Shown: in pieces, positions 25,348 through 37,200 of the stretch | How positions within the stretch are numbered: position 1 is the first letter of the stretch | Layout: every line of letters begins with the position of its first letter | Origin: Pachypanchax playfairii | Lineage: Eukaryota; Chordata; Actinopteri; Cyprinodontiformes; Aplocheilidae | Length of the DNA stretch: 64,000 bases | NCBI GenBank assembly: GCA_006937955.1 | Contig: SSNP01000294.1 | Location: 252,773 to 316,772, forward strand | Direction of reading: 5' to 3' | Translations under genes and position numbers: made by a program | The notes under the pieces: model-generated | What the model saw: the letters and a program-made list of their open reading frames with translations, nothing else | The model's database searches: none | What the model was told of the DNA's origin: nothing

Positions 25348-26680
25348 CAAAGGGGAGGATAACTCTGAGAAACTGGATTGGGTTTTTGGTCTCAGCTCGT
25401 CTCTTCAAACCTTTTCATGACTCATTCCAACTTCAAGCATCTGGAACATAAAGCTGGTGTTTTTGGGAAGCGATGAAATGAAAGGTGATTCATGACTTCA
25501 GAGAATAAAAACATGCCGACGTGCTGCTAAAGCTTCAGGACACACGAGGAAAAGATCTGATCCTCCAAAAACTGTAGAAGGTAAATGTTCCTGTACAAAC
25601 CAGACCCGGTTTACTGACTTCAGACTTTAACCTTTGACCTTTGATGTTAATGTTACTGGCTGGAGCTGCAGCTGTGATGATCTCCAACGTTTCTCAGGTT
25701 CTCTGGGTCAGAATCCTGTTTGAAACCTCAAACACACCAAACTAAAACCAACCAGTTTAGTTGTATCGGATCTCTTTCTGAGCAAAACTTCAAAATAAAG
25801 CAACTCTTAAACGGTAGAACTGAGACTAAATATCTTTAAAAAAAAACAAGTTTGAAAGCTGAAGGTTCAAAAGCAGAAAGAAATAAAAGCAGGTTAAAAT
25901 ACAGTGAATGAACTTGTTTTTAAAGTCTGTGATCTGAGAGTTTGTTTCCATCTTGTTCCTGTTGTGTTAAATGTGTAAAAGTGAAGTTGAACACATCACA
26001 AAGTTTCGTCCTGTTTGACCTCCAATGTGTGACTCACGTTCAGTCTGAGAGCAGGAGCGTTTGGCAGCCAGGCCTGTCAGTGAAATATACACTCATACAA
26101 ACACTCCCCCTGAAAAACCACTCGCTGAGGCTCGTTCTCACGCAAACCCTCCAACCTACTCGCTTTATCCACCCGCTTGAGGTCCAGGGCCAGAGTGCGC
26201 CGGTCCAGACTGTTTGTACTCCCGTTACACCCACATAGACCTGGACGCAGTTCACCATCTGGGGTTGATTAGCATCCCCACTTCCCTACAACAACACACA
26301 CACACTTTACATGACTTGACGACGGCTTAAACTCACTTACCCTTTGAAAACATCTTCTTTTTCTGCTCTGAAATCATTTCCTTTAATCTGAGCTGGCATG
26401 GCGTTTGGTGCCACTCCTCATTTCCTCACATGAATATAACAGAGTGCAGCATTAGCACGCTGTTGGAAAAACCATGTTCATAAAGTCTTTGAAATAAACC
26501 AGGTCGAGTCATGAAAACCTCTGTTTCTGTTCCCGATTCTGAGGGATTCTTCACTCTGCGTGCTGCGGTGGATAAAGTTACCAAACAGCCCAGAGGAAAA
26601 ATATCTTCATCCTGAAAAAGAAATACAGTATGTTCTTTATTTTTTATTGCAGTGGTTGTTGTTAGGCCACAAAATAAAAA

Positions 26681-26788
26681 GTTCTAGATGTGGACAGGAA
26701 GGATCTCCTGTAGAGGGTTCTAGCTGTGGACGGGAAGGATCTCCTGTAGAGGGTTCTAGCTATGGACGGGAAGGATCTCCTGCAGTTG
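26681..26788. repeat. 36-bp tandem repeat, three copies
   Basis: Three 36-bp units starting GTTCTAG(A/C)TGTGGAC. The second block has the same array at 35592-35699 with a few substitutions (GGATCTCC versus GGACAGCC and GGAGCTCC), so it is one of the more divergent spots between the two blocks. Confidence 0.85.
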
Positions 26789-26789
26789 T

Positions 26790-27253
26790 CAGGACTCTGA
26801 CCTGTACTGAAAGTCTGAGGTGTACAGCGTGAAAAGGAATGGTGAGAGTACAGTCCCCTGTGGTGCTCCTATGCTGCTGAGAACCCAGTCAGGTGTACAA
26901 ACAGTCTCACAAACTGTGGTCTGTTTGTGAGGTAATCCTTAATCCAGGTGATTGTGGAGGCATCCACCTGTGTCTTCTGGAGGTTTTTACACTGTAAAAC
27001 AGGATGAATTGTGTTAAAAACACTGGAGAAATCAAAGAACATGATCCTCACAGTGCTGCCTGCTTTGTCCAGGTGACAGTGGGTTTGCTGAAGCAGGTGT
27101 ATGATGGCGTCTTCCACTCCAACTCCACGGCGATAAACAAACTGCAGTGGGCCCTGAAACATGCTGATTTTCTTATTTAGGTGGACCAACATGAGTCTCA
27201 CCAAGACTTTCATGATGTGGCATGTTAGGACAACAGGTCTGTAGTCGTTAAGA
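26790..27253 (-). pseudogene. LINE reverse transcriptase fragment (CR1/L2-like), first copy
   Basis: On the minus strand the sequence encodes LNDYRPVVLT, then PLQFVYRRGVGVEDAI and RIMFFDFSSVFNTI (RT motif with the FDFSSAFNT-type core), then DYLTNRPQFVR. After a frame change it continues as GAPQGTVLSPFLFTLYTSDF. This order matches the non-LTR reverse transcriptase palm of CR1/L2-type fish LINEs. The frame change and the missing downstream YADD/FSDD region show that it is dead. The matching upstream part of the same element is at 28086-28840, separated by an unrelated insertion. Confidence 0.85.
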
Positions 27254-28085
27254 GCCAATGGATGAGAGACCCAACCCCAAGAGCAACCCAACTCCAAACA
27301 CACACGGGGAGACAGAACTCAGTTACAGTGAGTTTGATATTTACAGTGCACGAAACAACAGTACAAGATAATGAGATGTGCAAGACGATGAACAGCACAG
27401 GACTGGAACTGAGGCGGGGCACAGGCTCGATCCTGGCAGCAGAGGAGAAACAGGTTAGATACGAGGTCTCACTGTTAAGATACAACCAGCTGCAGTGTGC
27501 GGGGAATGTGCTCATGAACTCACGGTGAAGCTGAGGCTTTAGCTGCGTGAGGAGGGATCCGGAGGCACTGCAGCGGTGGTGGTGATCCAGGAGTTGAGAC
27601 TGTGAGGAGAGATCCGGGGCGTGTTGCTGTATCCACAGGGGAGGTTGTGGCAGGGGTGACAGCAGCGCGCTGTACCGGGCAGGTGTGGATCCAGAGGGGA
27701 CCAGAGACAGACAGGGAGCCAGGGAGAGAGAACGAGTCGTGGAGCTCATGACTGCAGGAACCCGTGGAGGAAGAGTCCTCTTTCCGACCACGCAGAGGCA
27801 CTCAGAACCTGGAGGAACGCTCCAGGACACGGGACTGAGAAAAAGGGAAGAGAAGGCAGGTTAGTTGATGACTAACATTCACACTGTCAGAAATCTCTCT
27901 GGCCACTTTGTTACCACAGGAAGAAGTGGAACAAACTGGCGTCTGTCTGTGGTTCCTCCTCAGCATAAATACCCAGCTCTAACGAGCCACACCTGCAGCC
28001 ACTGATCACTGCTGCCACGCCCTGTAATGACAATTAGTGCAGGAGAAACACACACCACCCACCAGCTGCAGAGATCCTGACATTA
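27254..28085. mobile_element. Unidentified insertion splitting the LINE, first copy
   Basis: About 830 bp separating two parts of one LINE reverse transcriptase. The LINE reading stops at PDGVSPRVL (near 28086) and resumes near LNDYRPVV (27253), so some LINE sequence is also missing. I could not recognise clean terminal repeats or a coding domain. The open frame at 27225-27830 is not attributable to any family I know. Confidence 0.4.
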
Positions 28086-28840
28086 GGACTCTGGGACTAA
28101 CACCATCTGGACCAGCTGCCTTGTTCCTGTTCAGTCTCTCCAGTTGCTTCTTCACCTGACTGCAAGATACAGACAGGTGGGAAGTGGAGGCAATGGGGAC
28201 ACCAGCGTCTTCTGATGTTGGAGATGATGGAAAAGCACCAGAAACAGCATCCATGACTGAGGTAGAAGGTGAGACAGTTGAGGTGTGACAGGGAAGCTGT
28301 GGATGAAGGGATGGTGGGAGGTCTGTTTGGCTTGCAGCAGGAGAGGAAGATGTTGGGCATGTCTCTAAACTGAACCTGTTGAAGAACCTGTTCAGTTCAT
28401 TGGATCTCTCCAGACTTCCATCTAAGTGATCCTCCTTCTACTTAAAGCCTGTGATCTTCTTCCTCCCTTAAAACACATCGCTTACATTGTTTTACTGGAG
28501 CTTGTTCTCCAACTTGTTCCTGTACACCTCCTTGTTGCTTCTAGTCTTGAATTTACGTTCTCTTTGTCCACGTCTCAATATGTCCCTGTCTCCCTCCCTG
28601 AAAGTTTTTTTCTTGTTCAGCAGTTCTTTCAGTTCTCTGGTGATCCAGAGTTTGTTATTGGGGACGCACTTCACTGTTCTGGTGGGAAGGACGTTGTCCA
28701 CACAGAAGTTAAAATAGTCACACACTCATTCATAGCATTGATGTCCTCTCCATGTAGCTCACAGAGTTCATCCAAGTCTGTAGCCTCAAAACATCCTCAA
28801 AGATTTTCTTCAGCTTCCTGTGAGCTCCTCACAGTTCTTT
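28086..28840 (-). pseudogene. LINE ORF2 N-terminal RT fragment, first copy
   Basis: On the minus strand there is a stretch with PNNKLWITRELKELLNKKK (28492-28725), and further along LNRNKAAGPDGVSPRVL, which is the region leading into a non-LTR reverse transcriptase. In-frame stops and frame changes separate the pieces. Same element as 26790-27253. Confidence 0.8.
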
Positions 28841-29314
28841 CTTGAATATTTCATGTTTTATAAATTTGTTGTGATTAATAAGTGTTTTCTGAATGTTTTG
28901 TATAAGTGTTTAAGTGTTTTATAAAGTTTTGTACATGTTTTATAAGTGTTTAATGTGTTATATAATTTTTAATGTTTAGAAATGTTTAATAATGATTTTA
29001 AGCTTTTTATAAATGTTTCACTTGTTTTAGATGCTTTAAAGGAGGCAAAGATTTTTGCCTCAAATGAGAAGCTCAATGGCTGTTTGTCGTTTTTCGAGTA
29101 GTGCACATGCGTTGTAGCCCCCCCTTCCCTCAATACCAGAAACACCTCCATTAGAAATTTGCGAAGAAATCCCCCATTGTTTGTTTACTATTGGCATCGC
29201 TGGAGTTTTTTCTGGAACTACTACAACTTTGTTTCTTCGAACATGTCGGGATCATCAATGGTAAAGAGCTGTTTACTGTTACTTTTAGCAGTATAAGTGT
29301 GATTAACAATCGAG

Positions 29315-29355
29315 TAGCCAATAGATAACAAAACAGGTTCGTTATCTATTGGCTA
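29315..29355. repeat. Perfect 15-bp inverted repeat with 11-nt loop
   Basis: TAGCCAATAGATAAC, an 11-nt spacer, then GTTATCTATTGGCTA: a perfect stem. The same hairpin is in the second block at about 38224-38264. No gene or terminator role is evident. Confidence 0.85.
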
Positions 29356-31234
29356 ATTTATTTCAAGCCCTACCCAGTTTATGAATATAATAAGTTTTTT
29401 TTTGGAAACCAGAAGTACAAGACCACTACAAGTTGATAAAATTATTTTAAAGTAAATTTGCCATTTAAATTTGCTACAAAATCATCTTTACCACCTTTAA
29501 AGGTCTGTAATAAAAGTTATATAAATGTTTACATTTTTAAAAAGTTTAATGTTTAGAAACATTTAAAAAATGTTTTATGTTTTTAAATGTTTAATATTTT
29601 TTATGTTTCATTAATATTTAACTGTTTTATAAGAGTGTCCCACAAGTCCGTTGTGATCAAAATAAAAAACAATCTGAACGAACCGATAAGCTTCTTTCAG
29701 AAACACACAAAAACGATCATTTCATATGAAGGTTGGATCAAACTGAAGCTGTTCTGGCAGAATCAACTGTAGTTTAAATAAATCACTGTTAAAGCTGATG
29801 TGTTTCAGTCTTTTAACAACGTTGTAGAATGAGCTGGTGGGAATGCTGACTAATGTTTTTCTCTTTTGGAAAACCCAGCATTGCTGTCGAGAAACAACTG
29901 GACACTCCAGGAAACTCGCAGTCAGTTAAAGCTCTCTGATATCTTTCCCTGAAACAATCCGGGCTCATTTATTTTGTTTGGCTGCAGCTGAGCTGGTGTT
30001 ACTGTTCACACTGCTCAGAGCTCAGACTGATCTGACAAACAAGTTTTGAATCACAAAGTGAAATTCCCCTTGGAGGAGCTCGGAGGACGAGCCTCTCGCG
30101 ACAGCTTGGGGTTTAACAGAAGTGGTTTAGACCTGGAAACTTTTGCTTTAATGTTCTAACCTGCTTAGTTTGACTCAGAATAATGGAAACAGTTTCACAT
30201 GAAAGGTTATGTAAATCACTGAATCATCAGGTTGCTCAATGGATTACATCTGTAATATTTCATCTGAGAGATTAACTGATTTGTACAGAATCAGGGACAG
30301 GCACATACATGATGCATGTGCACAATGTACATGCAGAATGCATGATGCACATGCACGATGCAGGGAAATAATAATTAAAATATAATTTAGTTTCATTAAA
30401 TACCCTGATCATTATGTTGTTTCTCTCAGTGATTCTCGTAGTGTGGAATTAAAAACTCACACTGAGTCACACTGAGTTGTTTTTAAGGAATGAATCATGT
30501 CATGTTGTGTCTGTTTTTACTGCTCGTTTATCTTTATTATGTTGAATCAGATCAAGATAATCATCTTATCAGTTACAAAACAAAGACACTGATGTGAAAG
30601 CTGCTGCAAGCGCTGAAGGTCAAAAATCAGAAATTTGCTGTGTTTGCACTTTAATGGTGACTCTTCAAAGTTATTCTTGTTTTATTCAGCTGAAGTGTGT
30701 TTCAGGTTTTCTGTAGCCTAACTAAATAATAGAAAAAAACATTAAAGTTATAGTTTTAGTTTAAAAAAATCTCATATAATTTCACTAAAATATATGTCTC
30801 AACATTTTTTAAATATCTTAAATGGTCAAATGTCATTACAAGCTATGAAAACATTCATACTTTATGAAGCCCCTGCTAGCATGCTAATGTATTGGCTAAC
30901 ATGCTAACAGAAAGCTCCTAAGGAAGTAACTCTGAACTTCTAAACCAACTTTTATGAGTTTAAATGTTTTAACACTAAAAAAACCTGAAGTGGTGTTTCT
31001 CACTGAACTGTTAAAAACTGTTGCGTAAATGTTTGTTTAAATTAACTTCATTAACGGGACTCACATGTATTTAATTAGCAGGTTTTATTAGCCAAAAAAC
31101 ACAACGACGTGAAACTGCAGCATTTACTGTCTTCTCTTCATGTGACTGACACAGTTAGACAATCAACTCAAATTATGTTTCTATTTCTATTATTGCTTTT
31201 TCTTCATTTTATACAATTTAGAATTATTGATTTA

Positions 31235-31350
31235 TTTTTACCGACCTTTCCAGGGTGTCCCCCACCTCTCGCCCAAAGACCGCTGAAGATAGGCACCAGC
31301 TCCCTGCAACCCTGAAAAGAAAGAAGCTGGTTTAGAAAATGAATGGATGG
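31235..31350 (+). mobile_element. Retroposon 3' tail with GAATGGATGGAT end
   Basis: CCAGGGTGTCCCCCACCTCTCGCCC, then AAGATAGGCACCAGCTCCCTGC, and an AATGGATGGATG tail. This is the typical 3' end shared by teleost tRNA-derived SINEs and L2-like LINEs. Only the tail is present. The counterpart in block 2 is about 40144-40259. Confidence 0.65.
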
Positions 31351-31629
31351 ATGAATTCATACATTTTTATTGAATGGAACTGATTTGCATTTACTCACTT
31401 CTTTTGTCTTTAGTTTCATTTTTTTCTTTGTTTTTAGCTTGATTTTTTTTTCTTTTCACTTTTTTAATTTTAAAAAGTACAATTGAAAAATTAAAATTAA
31501 TTTTTAAATTAAAATGACTAAAATAACATGATGGTAAAACCTGCTTTCAGCCCCCTCTACAGGCCAATAAATGACATTACACCCATCTGACTTTTTATAG
31601 CTCATTTTACAAAACAGAAAATTAATTTG

Positions 31630-31631
31630 GT

Positions 31632-31682
<51 letters not shown>
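31630..31682. repeat. (TTTA)n microsatellite, long allele
   Basis: About 13 TTTA units. The counterpart at about 40539-40571 has fewer units, a length difference of the kind seen between alleles. Confidence 0.95.
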
Positions 31683-31904
31683 GGGGGAGGGGGCTTTAAC
31701 AAACACAGTTAGAAATAGCTTTAACAATTTAAAAGATATTATAACTACGAAATGAAAGGAGCTTTAACTCAACCGTTTTAATGGAGAAGTAGAGCTCAAA
31801 GACTCTAAATTGCAAAGAAAACAAAGATTTGCGTAAAATTTTTTTTTTTTATAGATTTTATTTTAACTTTTCAATGTTTTTTTTTACATTATTTATCATT
31901 TATA

Positions 31905-31995
31905 CTATGAGCGTAGTCTCCTGCCTCTCATCCAAAAACAGCTGGAGATAGGCAAGAGTCCCCTGCGACCCTGTACAAGAAGAAAATGATGGACT
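31905..31995 (+). mobile_element. Second degenerate retroposon 3' tail
   Basis: CCTGCCTCTCATCCAAAAACAGCTGGAGATAGGCAAGAGTCCCCTGCGACC resembles the same SINE/L2 tail as at 31235-31350, in a more decayed form. An indel of about 30 bp just after it distinguishes the two blocks. Confidence 0.5.
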
Positions 31996-33213
31996 ATGAG
32001 AGTAAGAATATTTGAGTTGTTTTAGATAAATATTTTACCCAGTGTTTTGGTTGTTTTCTGTGGATTTGTAACACAAACATAAACAAAATTAAATAACCAC
32101 CATGTCAACAAAGGAACTGATTTCTTTTGACTCATTCATGGTACAGGTAGAATTTATGTTTTCAAATATCTGAACAAACCAGTTAAAACATTCAACACAA
32201 TACTATAATTCATCACTGGCTTTATGTTTTAATGAATCATAAAAATGTTTTATAAAGCAAAAGAAAATATATTTTTTAACCTGTTTCATTAAAACAGAAA
32301 TTGACTCTGAGCTGAAACAGGATGTTTCAACCATCCGTATTCTTCATCATACCTGAAACTGAAAAAAATAAAAAAAACCTCCACCACAAGGTTTTTTTTG
32401 TCAAATTATTTATGATTATTATTATTATTATGATTATTATCTGCCATATTTGTAGTTTATATTTATCTATAATAATAATAACCTTTATTTGTAGGGATAA
32501 TGTATGTAATGAGCAGGGTGGAGTTTTCAGTTTCAACCACCAGAGGGAGCAACACGTAAGAACCAGAACCTTTTCAGTGTTTTATCTTCAGTAAATACAG
32601 AAACATTTCTTGACATTGTTTTAACAACAGAAACTGACTGTTGCTTCAGGGTTTGAAGTTTTTCCTTGCTGGAACATCAGGACAATATAAAAGAGTGTTG
32701 ACACAAATTATTCATGTTACATGAGTCACAGTTCCACACGGCACGTCGGTTTTCATCACTCAGCGTCTGAAAAACAACAAACATCAGGAGCTTTCAGGTG
32801 TTTATGTGTCACTGATTTATACTTGAGCTGATGTAACTGTGTTAGTAACTGAGACTTTTCAGAACCTTATAGTTTATCAAGCTAGATGAAATGATTTACA
32901 AAGTCTTTTGTTTTCTCTGTTACTCTCCTGAAGAAGGAAAGTTGGAGTTTTTTCCAATAACTCATGTTAACTTACGCCGCAGAGGAAAGATAATAAAGTT
33001 CCAAAGTTAAACTGTGAATAAATCAAACTGATTCTGAAAAAACTGAAAAATCTCGTTTCAAACAGCTGCTGTGTGTCTCATGTGCATCTGATTGTGTCTA
33101 CACAGTAAAACCTTTTAAAAAGTAGCTGCTTCTAAAAAGAATTTAAAATCTGTCATTTTAATTGTGCAGAGAATCTAAATCAGTTCTTAAAATAAAGTTA
33201 GTTTGAGGTTTTT

Positions 33214-33704
33214 TTAATCCTCTTTATTGTCCATCAGAGGTTCTTTGGACTGAAGTGCCACATCAGAACCAACAGACCCGTCATCATCGTTGTTGACATC
33301 CTCATCGTCATCTTCATCTGTCTCATTGGTCACATAAGAGCCTTTTTGTCTAGACAGACACCACAACAAGATGGTGATGGTACAGAAGAAGATGAGCAGC
33401 ACCACAGAGACGATTCCTGCCATGAAAGAGGAACAACATCAGCACAGTGTAAAAAATGCAAGTGTTTTAGAAAGCCCCGCCCCTTTCTTCCCTGCTGTGC
33501 TTCGATAAGCCCTCCCTCCTTTCCCTCTCTGCTGTGCCTTAGCAAGCCCCTCCCCCTTCCCTCTCTGCTGTTTCAGCAAGCCCCTCCCCCTAAATTTCAC
33601 ATTATTTCAATCAAGAGACATAATTATCAAAATAAAATCATTAAATAAAAACTGATTCTTACCTCCAATTAGAGCTGCTAAGTCTTCTGTGCTTTGGTAG
33701 ATGT
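33214..33704 (-). pseudogene. Partial copy of the glycophorin C/SMAGP-like gene (exons 2 and 3 only)
   Basis: Exon 2 at 33663-33704 and exon 3 at 33214-33416 are counterparts of 42530-42571 and 42081-42283. Splice sites and the coding sequence are intact, but the first coding exon is absent because the block ends at the N at 34050. It is most likely an assembly duplicate of the complete gene and not a decayed paralogue. If the duplication were real, this would be a 5'-truncated, probably non-functional copy. Confidence 0.75.
33470..33597. repeat. C-rich tandem repeat, about three copies, between exons 2 and 3
   Basis: Units of roughly 40 bp such as AGCAAGCCCCTCCCCCTTCC followed by CTCTCTGCTGT. 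Also present in the intact gene at 42337-42464. Confidence 0.8.
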
Positions 33705-34049
33705 CTGTAAAGAAACAAGATGTTGAATTTGGCATTAAGATGTTTTTTAACTGCAAAACGTCTCCGGGCAGATTTGACTCCAAATGTTTGTCCTGCAGAC
33801 TAAAGAAGAGCAGGAGCATCAGCAGACAGAAAACATCTGGAATATCATGGAACCAAAGACCAGCGAGAACCCTGCATCAGTCTAGAACAGGACCACATTC
33901 CTCTACTAAAACTGGTCCAACAGCTGGGCTCCTCACCTCCAGATGTTTACAGACAGATGTTAGAAGAAGAGGGGATGCTACACAATGTGACATCATCCTA
34001 CTTTTTAAAATGTTTTGCTCAAACAAACAAGCTCATACTGTCAATATAC

Positions 34050-34050
34050 N
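34050..34050. other. Single N marking an assembly join
   Basis: The left side (TCAATATAC) equals 42908-42916, where the second copy carries on. The right side is a G-rich sequence that leads into the second copy. Confidence 0.85.
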
Positions 34051-34257
34051 GACAGGGAAGGGGTGAGAGAGTAGTGGAAACAGGTTGGGGGAGAGAGAGA
34101 CTGTTGGGGGTGGGACAGGTTGGCAGAGGAGTGAAGACAGGTTGGCAGAGGGGGAGACGATTGGGGTGAGGGAGTTGGGGGGTTTGAGACAGGCTGGGAG
34201 AGAAGTGGAGATGCGGGGTGCTGGTGTGGGATGAGAGGAGAGGGGGGAGGGGGGGGG
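34051..34257. repeat. G-rich purine tract (possible quadruplex-forming)
   Basis: About 200 bp of G/A-rich sequence with repeated GGTTGG, GGGG and GACAGGTTGG motifs on the plus strand. It immediately precedes the second 8.7 kb copy and corresponds to the poly-G stretch before the first copy. Many closely spaced G-runs suggest quadruplex potential, which is an inference. Confidence 0.7.
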
Positions 34258-37200
34258 TCAAAGGGGAGGATAACTCTGAGAAACTGGATTGGGTTTTTGG
34301 TCTCAGCTCGTCTCTTCAAACCTTTTCATGACTCATTCCAACTTCAAGCATCTGGAACATAAAGCTGGTGTTTTTGGGAAGCGATGAAATGAAAGGTGAT
34401 TCATGACTTCAGAGAATAAAAACATGCCGACGTGCTGCTAAAGCTTCAGGACACACGAGGAAAAGATCTGATCCTCCAAAAACTGTAGAAGGTAAATGTT
34501 CCTGTACAAACCAGACCCGGTTTACTGACTTCAGACTTTAACCTTTGACCTTTGATGTTAATGTTACTGGCTGGAGCTGCAGCTGTGATGATCTCCAACG
34601 TTTCTCAGGTTCTCTGGGTCAGAATCCTGTTTGAAACCTCAAACACACCAAACTAAAACCAACCAGTTTAGTTGTATCGGATCTCTTTCTGAGCAAAACT
34701 TCAAAATAAAGCAACTCTTAAACGGTAGAACTGAGACTAAATATCTTTAAAAAAAAACAAGTTTGAAAGCTGAAGGTTCAAAAGCAGAAAGAAATAAAAG
34801 CAGGTTAAAATACAGTGAATGAACTTGTTTTTAAAGTCTGTGATCTGAGAGTTTGTTTCCATCTTGTTCCTGTTGTGTTAAATGTGTAAAAGTGAAGTTG
34901 AACACATCACAAAGTTTCGTCCTGTTTGACCTCCAATGTGTGACTCACGTTCAGTCTGAGAGCAGGAGCGTTTGGCAGCCAGGCCTGTCAGTGAAATATA
35001 CACTCATACAAACACTCCCCCTGAAAAACCACTCGCTGAGGCTCGTTCTCACGCAAACCCTCCAACCTACTCGCTTTATCCACCCGCTTGAGGTCCAGGG
35101 CCAGAGTGCGCCGGTCCAGACTGTTTGTACTCCCGTTACACCCACATAGACCTGGACGCAGTTCACCATCTGGGGTTGATTAGCATCCCCACTTCCCTAC
35201 AACAACACACACACACTTTACATGACTTGACGACGGCTTAAACTCACTTACCCTTTGAAAACATCTTCTTTTTCTGCTCTGAAATCATTTCCTTTAATCT
35301 GAGCTGGCATGGCGTTTGGTGCCACTCCTCATTTCCTCACATGAATATAACAGAGTGCAGCATTAGCACGCTGTTGGAAAAACCATGTTCATAAAGTCTT
35401 TGAAATAAACCAGGTCGAGTCATGAAAACCTCTGTTTCTGTTCCCGATTCTGAGGGATTCTTCACTCTGCGTGCTGCGGTGGATAAAGTTACCAAACAGC
35501 CCAGAGGAAAAATATCTTCATCCTGAAAAAGAAATACAGTATGTTCTTTATTTTTTATTGCAGTGGTTGTTGTTAGGCCACAAAATAAAAAGTTCTAGAT
35601 GTGGACAGGAAGGACAGCCTGTAGAGGGTTCTAGCTGTGGACGGGAAGGAGCTCCTGTAGAGGGTTCTAGCTATGGACGGGAAGGATCTCCTGCAGTTGT
35701 CAGGACTCTGACCTGTACTGAAAGTCTGAGGTGTACAGCGTGAAAAGGAATGGTGAGAGTACAGTCCCCTGTGGTGCTCCTATGCTGCTGAGAACCCAGT
35801 CAGGTGTACAAACAGTCTCACAAACTGTGGTCTGTTTGTGAGGTAATCCTTAATCCAGGTGATTGTGGAGGCATCCACCTGTGTCTTCTGGAGGTTTTTA
35901 CACTGTAAAACAGGATGAATTGTGTTAAAAACACTGGAGAAATCAAAGAACATGATCCTCACAGTGCTGCCTGCTTTGTCCAGGTGACAGTGGGTTTGCT
36001 GAAGCAGGTGTATGATGGCGTCTTCCACTCCAACTCCACGGCGATAAACAAACTGCAGTGGGCCCTGAAACATGCTGATTTTCTTATTTAGGTGGACCAA
36101 CATGAGTCTCACCAAGACTTTCATGATGTGGCATGTTAGGACAACAGGTCTGTAGTCGTTAAGAGCCAATGGATGAGAGACCCAACCCCAAGAGCAACCC
36201 AACTCCAAACACACACGGGGAGACAGAACTCAGTTACAGTGAGTTTGATATTTACAGTGCACGAAACAACAGTACAAGATAATGAGATGTGCAAGACGAT
36301 GAACAGCACAGGACTGGAACTGAGGCGGGGCACAGGCTCGATCCTGGCAGCAGAGGAGAAACAGGTTAGATACGAGGTCTCACTGTTAAGATACAACCAG
36401 CTGCAGTGTGCGGGGAATGTGCTCATGAACTCACGGTGAAGCTGAGGCTTTAGCTGCGTGAGGAGGGATCCGGAGGCACTGCAGCGGTGGTGGTGATCCA
36501 GGAGTTGAGACTGTGAGGAGAGATCCGGGGCGTGTTGCTGTATCCACAGGGGAGGTTGTGGCAGGGGTGACAGCAGCGCGCTGTACCGGGCAGGTGTGGA
36601 TCCAGAGGGGACCAGAGACAGACAGGGAGCCAGGGAGAGAGAGCGAGTCGTGGAGCTCATGACTGCAGGAACCCGTGGAGGAAGAGTCCTCTTTCCGACC
36701 ACGCAGAGGCACTCAGAACCTGGAGGAACGCTCCAGGACACGGGACTGAGAAAAAGGGAAGAGAAGGCAGGTTAGTTGATGACTAACATTCACACTGTCA
36801 GAAATCTCTCTGGCCACTTTGTTACCACAGGAAGAAGTGGAACAAACTGGCGTCTGTCTGTGGTTCCTCCTCAGCATAAATACCCAGCTCTAACGAGCCA
36901 CCTGCAGCCACTGATCACTGCTGCCACGCCCTGTAATGACAATTAGTGCAGGAGAAACACACACCACCCACCAGCTGCAGAGATCCTGACATTAGGACTC
37001 TGGGACTAACACCATCTGGACCAGCTGCCTTGTTCCTGTTCAGTCTCTCCAGTTGCTTCTTCACCTGACTGCAAGATACAGACAGGTGGGAAGTGGAGGC
37101 AATGGGGACACCAGCGTCTTCTGATGTTGGAGATGATGGAAAAGCACCAGAAACAGCATCCATGACTGAGGTAGAAGGTGAGACAGTTGAGGTGTGACAG

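Larger units (their letters stand above)
28845..33213. other. AT-rich intergenic part of block 1
   Basis: AT-rich DNA with no recognised gene. It contains the perfect hairpin at 29315-29355, ATGCA-rich short repeats near 30300-30362, retroposon tails near 31235-31350 and 31905-31995, and (TTTA)n and (ATT)n microsatellites. The counterpart in block 2 is 37754-42080. Confidence 0.55.
25347..34049. repeat. 8.7 kb block, first copy (probable false duplicate)
   Basis: Collinear with 34258-42916 over its whole 8703 bp. The offset drifts from 8911 to 8867 through a few indels: 2 bp near 27991, (TTTA)n length near 31630, about 30 bp near 31999, and (AAT)n near 32460. Only scattered single-base differences were noticed. 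It ends at the N at 34050 in mid-sequence, whereas the second copy continues into the upstream exon of the membrane-protein gene. Confidence 0.9.

Noticed and set aside
24926..25408. Proline-rich protein
   Set aside because: Poly-proline comes from the poly-G run after the N, which is probably an artefact.
33214..33704. A genuine second membrane-protein paralogue
   Set aside because: The whole 8.7 kb surroundings, including dead LINEs, are duplicated and cut at an N. Assembly duplication is simpler than a real tandem gene copy, though not excluded.
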